6,135 bases of DNA, from the NCBI GenBank assembly GCA_905234305.1, contig CAJOHT010000064.1, forward strand, positions 1 through 6,135, read 5' to 3'. A program made the position numbers and the translations under genes. The stretch comes from an uncultured Ruminococcus sp. GTDB taxonomy: Bacteria; Bacillota; Clostridia; Oscillospirales; Acutalibacteraceae. This document shows, piece by piece, positions 1 to 5,221 of this stretch. The notes under the pieces are model-generated. The model saw only the letters and a program-made list of their open reading frames with translations. It searched no databases and was not told the origin of the DNA. Positions within the stretch are counted from its first letter, which is position 1. The number at the start of each line of letters is the position of its first letter.

Positions 1-668
1 AAATCTCCGCCAAAAACGGAAGGTATTTTGACGTACCCGTGTATATGCAGTCGTCTTTCGCGCTAAGCGCCGCGACATTTACGCTTAAGTATGATACTAA
101 AGAGCTGTCATATAGCAGAGCTTATACCGATATCCCTTCGGCAAAGGTGAAATCCAGATATACGGACGGAAGCGTAAAAGTTATATTTCTGTGTCCCGAG
201 GGATTGCGGATAAATAAAAAGTCGCGGTTTTTAAATGTAAGGTTTAAAGCTGTTAGCGCAGGCAGTTGTTCAATAAAAATCACCTCCGAGGACTGCGTTG
301 ATCCGAAGGCTAAAAACTTTACTGCTCCTAAATCGGTCAACTGCACCGTCTATACGGGAGGAAAATCCGTCGGCGGCCGCGGTAAAACAGCTGCAGGAAG
401 GTATAACTCCTCAGGCAAATCATCAGGCAAAAAAAGTTTCAATTTAAAACTCGAGGACTATACCGAACCCAAATACGATATTAAAAACGGCGAGGATAAC
501 GGGCTGATATACGATTTTAAATCAGCCTCCGCCGATAAAGACAACCCGCTGATAACCGTCGCGATAATCGTATCCGCGGTAATCGCGGTAACGGTATTCG
601 CCGCGATAAAGCTAAAAAGCGGTAAGAAATCGGATAAAAAGAAAGACAAAAAGCGGGAGGAAGAGTAA
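1..668 (+). CDS. Membrane-anchored protein with a cohesin-like domain (5' end outside the window)
   Basis: The frame is open to the left edge, so this is the 3' part of a longer gene; the GTG at 39 and ATG at 45 are internal codons. The first 115 or so visible residues (to about nt 350) resemble a cohesin/CBM-like beta sandwich: a VPVYMQ strand, then FTLKYDTKELSY (the YD..L pattern typical of cohesins), GSVKVIFL, FLNVRFKAVSAG, and a closing NCTVY strand. A Gly/Ser/Lys-rich linker follows (about nt 350-545). One hydrophobic helix is encoded at about 549-608 (PLITVAIIVSAVIAV onward), and a highly charged tail full of Lys, Asp and Glu ends the protein. The expected topology is an extracellular domain with a cytoplasmic tail. 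No LPXTG motif is seen. Cohesins classically bind dockerins on cellulosomal enzymes, but dockerin binding here is not shown and the domain could be a non-cellulosomal relative. The fold assignment is by eye. Confidence 0.72.
   Translation, partial: ISAKNGRYFDVPVYMQSSFALSAATFTLKYDTKELSYSRAYTDIPSAKVKSRYTDGSVKVIFLCPEGLRINKKSRFLNVRFKAVSAGSCSIKITSEDCVDPKAKNFTAPKSVNCTVYTGGKSVGGRGKTAAGRYNSSGKSSGKKSFNLKLEDYTEPKYDIKNGEDNGLIYDFKSASADKDNPLITVAIIVSAVIAVTVFAAIKLKSGKKSDKKKDKKREEE
655..660 (+). promoter_or_regulatory. Ribosome binding site for the DNA glycosylase gene
   Basis: GGGAGG lies seven bases before the ATG at 668 and inside the last codons of the upstream gene. The stop of the upstream gene and this start share one base (TAATG), which points to translational coupling. 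Confidence 0.7.
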
Positions 669-1156
669 TGAGCGAGCCTATTAGTATTACCCATCCATTC
701 CCGCCGCTGTATAACGAAAACTCGGAAACGCTTATTCTAGGCAGCTTCCCGTCGGTTAAATCGCGCGAGGCTATGTTCTTTTACGGGCATCCGCGCAATC
801 GCTTCTGGAAGGTTATTTCGGAAGTTTTCGGCGAGATTGAACCGAACTCAATCGAGGAGAAAAAATCCCTTATACTGCGCAACAACCTCGCGCTGTGGGA
901 TTCTATCCGTTCCTGCACTATAACAGGCTCATCCGACAGCTCGGTAAAAGATGTTGTTCCTAACGATATTTCCGAAATTTTAAAAAACAGTAAGGTCAAC
1001 AGGATTTTCTGCAACGGCACGCTGTCTTATAAGATGTATATGAAATATATCTATCCCGATATAAAAATAGAGGCATTAAAGCTCCCCTCAACAAGCCCCG
1101 CCAACGCCGCGTTCTCATTAGAGCGGCTGGTTGCGCAATGGGGAATAATACGCTGA
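668..1156 (+). CDS. DNA-deoxyinosine (hypoxanthine) glycosylase, UDG superfamily family 6
   Basis: A complete 162-residue protein, the usual length for this small enzyme family. Two superfamily motifs are clear: LILGSFPS (residues 22-29) with GHPRNRFW (40-47, including Asn44), and LPSTSPANA (139-147) near the C-terminus. Between them are ALWDSIRSC (75-83) and IFCNGT (113-118), as expected for the alpha/beta UDG fold. Family members remove deaminated bases, chiefly hypoxanthine from deoxyinosine, and so start base excision repair in the cytoplasm. Older annotations call such proteins G/U mismatch-specific glycosylases. The ATG at 668 is chosen because it has a well-spaced GGGAGG and the N-terminal motif begins only about 20 residues later. 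It overlaps the stop of the membrane protein gene by one base and is followed by a terminator, so it is the last gene of its operon. Nothing links it functionally to the upstream gene. Confidence 0.9.
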   Translation: MSEPISITHPFPPLYNENSETLILGSFPSVKSREAMFFYGHPRNRFWKVISEVFGEIEPNSIEEKKSLILRNNLALWDSIRSCTITGSSDSSVKDVVPNDISEILKNSKVNRIFCNGTLSYKMYMKYIYPDIKIEALKLPSTSPANAAFSLERLVAQWGIIR

Positions 1157-1215
1157 ATTGAAGAGAGGTCAACGGAAATTTCGGCATCATTTTAATTCTA
1201 AATCAGAATAATAGA

Positions 1216-1254
1216 ACCCCGTATGGCAATTATTTTTACTATACGGGGTGTTTT
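1216..1254 (+). terminator. Rho-independent terminator after the glycosylase gene
   Basis: ACCCCGTAT (1216-1224) pairs perfectly with ATACGGGGT (1241-1249). One G-U and one G-C pair extend the stem to 11 pairs, leaving a 12-base AT-rich loop at 1227-1238. The run GTTTT follows directly. It begins 60 bases after the glycosylase stop, in the right place to end that operon and insulate the next gene. Confidence 0.85.
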
Positions 1255-1310
1255 ATGTGAAAAAAATTAAAAAATATTTAAAAATATACAACAATTTTTT
1301 TAACAAACCC

Positions 1311-1352
1311 TTTATTTTTCGTAAAAACTATAGTATAATACTACTGTATAAT
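1311..1352 (+). promoter_or_regulatory. Likely sigma-A type promoter region for the secreted nuclease gene
   Basis: Two perfect TATAAT hexamers lie at 1334-1339 and 1347-1352 in a very AT-rich spacer. The first has a weak -35 candidate, TTTATT at 1311-1316, at 17-base spacing. The second has TG directly before it but no convincing -35. The first -10 sits inside a small palindrome, TAGTAT-A-ATACTA (1331-1343), and two tandem AATTGT copies follow at 1350-1361. Which hexamer is used cannot be decided from sequence alone. Confidence 0.5.
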
Positions 1353-1387
1353 TGTAATTGTGTAATGTGATTTTTGTTTTTTGATTT

Positions 1388-1393
1388 AGGGGG
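1388..1393 (+). promoter_or_regulatory. Ribosome binding site for the secreted nuclease gene
   Basis: AGGGGG, nine bases before the ATG at 1403. It fixes this ATG as the start, and the signal peptide begins immediately after it. Confidence 0.7.
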
Positions 1394-1402
1394 TTTTAAC
1401 TA

Positions 1403-4400
1403 ATGAATGTAAAACGGATATCTAAACGAACCTTGGCGGCGTTTTTAAGCGTCCTTCTGCTCTTGTCCACCCTTGTAGCAGGCTCCGTCGCGACAGCGAA
1501 TGCGACGGCAACGTGGAGTAAATCAGGGTCTTATGTTTATACTTACATTGATACAACAAATTTGACTGGTTGGTCTGTATCGAAAATAAGGATGGTAGCT
1601 GTAACCAATGATACTATATTTGTTTCTGCCGCTTTTAGCACTGTATCAAATACTAATTTGCGTTATAGAAATGTTAATAAAGATTTTTCATCTATGACTT
1701 GGGCAGATATTCAATATATCTTTTTCGTTGATTATAAAGATACAGACAGCGCTATATCTTTTTCGTATGGTTCAGGAGAGGGAAAGAATTATCTTTCGGT
1801 TGATGCATTTATAGAAGATAAAACTAATCATTATTCAGCGAATTATAGCGATGGATTAACCATTTCAAACTATAACAGATTATTATTTGTTTCTGATGAG
1901 AGCGGAACAGAGTTAAGGACTTTTAATCTTGGCGGAACAGCGTTAGATGCAAATGCGGTAATGAATCTCCCACAAACAATAAAGATTTATACTGATGGAG
2001 TTGAATCATCTACTGGAGGTTCAATTTCAATTGCCAGTGGCGGGTATTATACAATGAGTACAACTAGTTCAGTATCGGAATCTTCGTCTGAGGTGTTATC
2101 GAGCGGAACTGAATTATCTTTTGCAGCAGTACAGAGTTCTCAAGCAACTATTACTGTTACTGCTAATAGTGGCTATGTTTTTGAAGGCATTTATTATGGA
2201 GATACAAAAGTTTCGGATGCGCAGAATAAGTATCGAATAGATAAAGAAAAAACACCTTTAATTGCAAAATTCAGATCACTTGGTGTTGTCCAAACGGTAA
2301 GTGCTGTTGAAGGCGGCGGAACTGTTTCCGTATCGGGCGGCGGCAGTTCGGGAACAAGTATAGATGTACCGTCAGGTACAAGCGTAACATATACCGCTAT
2401 ACCTGCCGCGAATTATGAGTTTGGCGGCTGGTATACGGCTTCCGATTTTAACAGCGGATTTGTATCGTCTAACGACCCTTATACATTTAACGCGACCTCC
2501 GCGAATACTTTATACGCTAAGTTTACTCATACGGTTGTCGAGGAGGATAACCCGAACAATATTGACGAAACAACTCCATCCACTAAAAATACAGGCTCGA
2601 GGAGTACTAAGGCTTCCCTCAGCACCCAGGCTGTAAACTATTATACGAACGATGTTAAGGAGTATATTGCTAATACTGATGTGTATGGTGACTTCCAGAC
2701 CTTAGCGGGACGCGAAGATAACGCTGGTAAAGACTCATTTGACTCCATATATACTAACGGCGATAGCGGTTATACAAAAACTGACGGTAAGTATGTAGAG
2801 AAAAACTCTTTATTCACCACTCTTCACGATATAATGGAGTCGACCCATACCCACGGCGTTTCTTACCCTGCTTACGGCAAAAACTCCCTGGCTCACTATT
2901 GGCTTACTACAGATACCTCGGCTGATAATGTTAACGACGGCAGGGGAGTATACACCTTCTTCTACGAGAATGTTGACTGCTATAACCACGAGTCAATGCA
3001 GCGCGAGCATATCTGGCCTAAGAGTAAGGCTTCATTCCTTATGAAGACAGGTCTCGGCGGCTCAGACCTTCATCACCTCCGCCCCGCGTACGGCAAGGTT
3101 AATAATATAAAATCCAACTGGGGCTTCGGCTCACTTCATGATTGGAGCAGCACCTATTATAAAAGCGGTTGTTATAACAAACGAACGGTAAATTATCCTG
3201 CCGATAGGATTTCGCTCTGGAGAGCGGATGTTGTGGACAGCGACAGCAAAACCCGTACTTATATTGACGTAAGGGACGATGTACGCGGCGACGTAGCGCG
3301 TATTCTCCTCTATGTATATACAAGATGGAAGCAGCCTAATCTTTACACAGATATCGTTAATGATGACGGTACACCCAATACAGACAAGCTCCCCGAGCTT
3401 GACCCCGACGACAGCAAGGATACGGGCGAAAGAATTATCCAGAGCAAGGAAGTTCTCCTCGACTGGATGCGAAATGACCCCGTTAGCGAATGGGAAATGC
3501 AGCGTAACGATTATACCCAGAAAATCCAGGGCAACCGTAATGTGTTTATCGATTATCCCGAACTCGCGTGGCTGCTGTTTGACGAGACTGTTCCGAGCGG
3601 TATGACGACTCCCTCGGGTATGGCTAACAGCGGAACCGATATTCACGCCGGCGCTGTTCCTACATTTACTGACGGAGTAGAACTTGATTTTAAAGGTAAA
3701 CTCAGTTCCAGTAACGGCGTAGCGGAAATTACAGCTTATGATTTGACTACCAAGAAGGAAGTTAAAAACGGCGATACTGTCGAAAGAGGCGATATCATAA
3801 CCTATACGATCAAGCCTGATGAATCTACAATATCAAAGATTACCGAGTTCAGTTCAGATGATGATACTCATATGGGCAATGATTATCGAAGAGAGATACT
3901 TGAGCCTAATACGGATACAGAATATTCATTTACAAGACAAGCGGGTTACTATAACGGCTTACCGAATACAACTTACAAGAAAGAACGATTAAAAGTAACT
4001 CTTATTTCAAAAGTCTGTGAAGTCAGCTTTAAAATCAACAGCGTTACCGTAGGCGGCGTCAGTGCGGGCGGTTCGGGCTCGGGAATGGTGACAGCGAGAA
4101 TTACGGGAACAAATACTATACTAGAAAATGGAGATACTGTTGATAACGGTACCAGCGTTACTTTCACATTTACACCCGACTATGGTTCGCAATTCTTTAG
4201 CTTGACAAATAATTCAGGAAATCAAACCGCGAACACCTCAAACATTACAGGTACAGACAGTTATACTTACACAGAGGTATTGAATAGCTCAGGTTCCGTT
4301 CGTAAAAAAGAGTTTAATGTTAAATTTGCTCAGACCTTTAACGCGAACGATAAGGTTACGACCGAAGGTTCTGAATATGATAAAAAACAACATATCAACA

Positions 4401-4966
4401 ACAAGGGTATGCGTCCCGACGCGGCTGACGAATGGGGCGATCGAACCGACTTTACCGAGAATTTTGAGATATGCGGCGTTCAGATCAAACATGATGAGAG
4501 TAACCCGAGCAATAATGCTCTCAGATTCGTTTCGGTAATCGACAAGAATATACTAGATAAGGCTGAGTCCTACGGTTACGTAATCGGTTATACCAACAGA
4601 AGCAATCTTGATAACAAAACTATAAACAGATACGCTTACTCCCTCGTCAAAGACAATGACAACTACGGAATAACGATTGACTGTACGGGTACAAGCAATG
4701 ACCAGTTCGGCGACTACGGTCTGAGCGGTACAACTACAAACTACAAATATATTACCGCTGCGGTAAACAATATCCAAGACGGCGGCGATGTAGGCGTGAA
4801 TACGGTTATTATCGCGAGGCCCTACGTAGTGCTTAAACCTGAATACCGCGCGTCAGGCGGTCCGTCGGTTATCTACGGTCAGTATGTTGACGTTTCTACA
4901 GGCGAAAACTATTGCTCATGCTCAGGCTCATATACCGATGTTCTTGCGTTGGCAAACGCTCAGTAA
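1403..4966 (+). CDS. Secreted multidomain endonuclease I family protein with bacterial repeat domains
   Basis: A complete 1187-residue exported protein. Residues 1-34 form a signal peptide: a Lys/Arg-rich start, a Leu-rich core, and ANA as the likely cleavage site. Residues 35-200 are not recognised. Two Listeria-Bacteroides/InlB-type repeat domains lie at about 205-290 and 294-374, each ending in an AKF strand; the second has YEFGGWY. The endonuclease I domain spans about 465-728. It holds QREHIWPKS (His536 as likely general base, Glu535 as likely metal ligand), SDLHHLRP (554-561), VNNIKSNWGFG (Asn567 as likely second ligand), VRGDVARILLYVYTRW (627-642) and IQGNRNVFIDYPE (708-720). These are the family hallmarks, so activity is expected. 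Two related beta modules follow (about 761-868 and 872-977), then an unrecognised domain (about 1021-1187). It probably cuts extracellular DNA, for scavenging or matrix turnover. No LPXTG, membrane anchor or dockerin is visible. Its typical E. coli relative is only about 235 residues, so most of this protein is accessory. Confidence 0.9.
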   Translation: MNVKRISKRTLAAFLSVLLLLSTLVAGSVATANATATWSKSGSYVYTYIDTTNLTGWSVSKIRMVAVTNDTIFVSAAFSTVSNTNLRYRNVNKDFSSMTWADIQYIFFVDYKDTDSAISFSYGSGEGKNYLSVDAFIEDKTNHYSANYSDGLTISNYNRLLFVSDESGTELRTFNLGGTALDANAVMNLPQTIKIYTDGVESSTGGSISIASGGYYTMSTTSSVSESSSEVLSSGTELSFAAVQSSQATITVTANSGYVFEGIYYGDTKVSDAQNKYRIDKEKTPLIAKFRSLGVVQTVSAVEGGGTVSVSGGGSSGTSIDVPSGTSVTYTAIPAANYEFGGWYTASDFNSGFVSSNDPYTFNATSANTLYAKFTHTVVEEDNPNNIDETTPSTKNTGSRSTKASLSTQAVNYYTNDVKEYIANTDVYGDFQTLAGREDNAGKDSFDSIYTNGDSGYTKTDGKYVEKNSLFTTLHDIMESTHTHGVSYPAYGKNSLAHYWLTTDTSADNVNDGRGVYTFFYENVDCYNHESMQREHIWPKSKASFLMKTGLGGSDLHHLRPAYGKVNNIKSNWGFGSLHDWSSTYYKSGCYNKRTVNYPADRISLWRADVVDSDSKTRTYIDVRDDVRGDVARILLYVYTRWKQPNLYTDIVNDDGTPNTDKLPELDPDDSKDTGERIIQSKEVLLDWMRNDPVSEWEMQRNDYTQKIQGNRNVFIDYPELAWLLFDETVPSGMTTPSGMANSGTDIHAGAVPTFTDGVELDFKGKLSSSNGVAEITAYDLTTKKEVKNGDTVERGDIITYTIKPDESTISKITEFSSDDDTHMGNDYRREILEPNTDTEYSFTRQAGYYNGLPNTTYKKERLKVTLISKVCEVSFKINSVTVGGVSAGGSGSGMVTARITGTNTILENGDTVDNGTSVTFTFTPDYGSQFFSLTNNSGNQTANTSNITGTDSYTYTEVLNSSGSVRKKEFNVKFAQTFNANDKVTTEGSEYDKKQHINNKGMRPDAADEWGDRTDFTENFEICGVQIKHDESNPSNNALRFVSVIDKNILDKAESYGYVIGYTNRSNLDNKTINRYAYSLVKDNDNYGITIDCTGTSNDQFGDYGLSGTTTNYKYITAAVNNIQDGGDVGVNTVIIARPYVVLKPEYRASGGPSVIYGQYVDVSTGENYCSCSGSYTDVLALANAQ
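1505..2020 (+). other. Unrecognised AT-rich N-terminal region of the secreted nuclease
   Basis: This codes for about residues 35-206 of the mature protein. It is rich in Ser, Thr, Tyr and Asn, with alternating polar/hydrophobic stretches such as DIQYIFFVDYKD, which suggests a beta-rich extracellular domain. Hand counts give 18 G+C of 60 at 1621-1680 and 17 of 60 at 1801-1860, against 33 of 60 at 1441-1500 in the signal-peptide region. No family was recognised. Confidence 0.45.
3767..4180 (+). repeat. Two related protein modules after the nuclease domain (divergent tandem duplication)
   Basis: The protein segments NGDTVERGDIITYTIKPD (coded at 3767-3820) and NGDTVDNGTSVTFTFTPD (4127-4180) are clearly similar. 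Each lies at the same relative place in consecutive modules of roughly 105 residues that end in a KVTL or NVKF strand. The coordinates mark the span between the matching cores. DNA identity is low outside the cores, so the duplication is old. The pattern resembles Ig-like or bacterial repeat modules used as spacers in surface proteins. Confidence 0.55.
4463..4963 (+). other. Unrecognised C-terminal domain of the secreted nuclease
   Basis: This codes for about residues 1021-1187. Recognisable landmarks are ALRFVSVIDKNILDKAESYG, NYKYITAAVNN, VIIARPYVV and VIYGQYVDV. Cys residues lie at 1024, 1094, 1171 and 1173. From memory, similar RFVS...GYV...Y.TA...R.Y segments occur at the ends of other secreted proteins of gut Clostridia, which would suggest an interchangeable attachment or sorting domain. 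That is recollection and inference. There is no dockerin-type Asp/Asn calcium-loop repeat and no transmembrane segment. Confidence 0.4.
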
Positions 4967-4971
4967 GGAGG
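4966..4971 (+). promoter_or_regulatory. Perfect ribosome binding site for the small acidic ORF
   Basis: AGGAGG overlaps the last base of the nuclease stop codon. It is four bases from the ATG at 4976 and seven from the ATG at 4979. The better spacing favours 4979. The strength of this site is the main reason to believe the short ORF is translated. Confidence 0.8.
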
Positions 4972-4978
4972 AATTATG

Positions 4979-5140
4979 ATGAATAAATATTTAGATTTTA
5001 CCTCCAAAAAAGAATATATCGCTCCGATGATTTATATCGAGGAGCTTGAAAAGCACGATGTCCTGACTGATTCGGACAACGGCGAAGCTGATGCGAACGG
5101 ATTCCATTTCGATTTGTTCTCATCAATGTTCAGCGACTAG
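4979..5140 (+). CDS. Small acidic protein of unknown function encoded behind the secreted nuclease
   Basis: A 53-residue ORF, or 54 if the preceding ATG at 4976 is used. It starts 12 bases after the nuclease stop, behind a perfect AGGAGG, and ends in TAG at 5138-5140. It is probably translated from the same transcript as the nuclease. It is strongly acidic (12 Asp/Glu against 4 Lys and no Arg), has no Cys, no signal peptide and no membrane helix. The middle, KKEYIAPMIYIEELEKHDVLT, resembles a pattern I recall from many short unannotated proteins of gut Clostridia (roughly Y..P.m.i..f...DvlT.S), followed by a Gly/Asp/Asn-rich stretch and a Phe-rich end (FHFDLFSSMF). Possible roles are a cytoplasmic inhibitor of the nuclease, a peptide precursor, or a small regulator. 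None is shown by the sequence. Translation is likely; the function is unknown. Confidence 0.7.
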   Translation: MNKYLDFTSKKEYIAPMIYIEELEKHDVLTDSDNGEADANGFHFDLFSSMFSD

Positions 5141-5170
5141 CCTTAAAAACTTCCGACAGGGTATAGCAAG

Positions 5171-5196
5171 GGCGCGGTACAGTTTTGTACCGCGCC
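5171..5196. terminator. Hairpin between convergent genes, possible bidirectional terminator
   Basis: GGCGCGGTAC (5171-5180) pairs perfectly with GTACCGCGCC (5187-5196) around a six-base loop. It lies 30 bases after the small ORF stop and 25 bases beyond the stop of the convergent gene. The stem is strong but no real T-run follows on either strand (TTATCAG on the + strand, CTTGCTATAC on the - strand). It may terminate inefficiently or mainly protect 3' ends. Confidence 0.55.
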
Positions 5197-5221
5197 TTAT
5201 CAGCGTAAATTTGGTTGTAAA

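Noticed and set aside
39..47. GTG at 39 or ATG at 45 as the start of the cohesin-like protein
   Set aside because: The frame is open to the edge, the VPVY strand of the domain spans this point, and no signal peptide follows either codon.
458..694. A 78-codon - strand frame opposite the membrane helix and tail of the cohesin-like protein
   Set aside because: Its hydrophobic content mirrors the antisense of a Lys-rich and Ile/Val-rich coding stretch. No ribosome binding site or family match was seen.
1255..1402. Riboswitch or small RNA in the AT-rich spacer before the nuclease gene
   Set aside because: Only the small promoter palindrome and A/T runs are visible; there is no conserved aptamer-like core or second terminator stem.
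3131..3646. Open frame of 171 codons on the - strand opposite the nuclease domain
   Set aside because: It lies entirely antisense to a domain with clear conserved motifs, has no recognisable protein features and no ribosome binding site that I can see; it is a shadow of the real frame.
4463..4966. Dockerin domain at the end of the secreted nuclease, suggested by the cohesin-like protein nearby
   Set aside because: No duplicated calcium-loop pattern (DxNxDG type) is present; the Asp/Asn/Gly-rich bits are scattered and not repeated.
4900..4966. Sortase (LPXTG) cell-wall anchor on the secreted nuclease
   Set aside because: The protein ends in a soluble stretch (DVLALANAQ) with no LPXTG-like motif, hydrophobic helix or basic tail.
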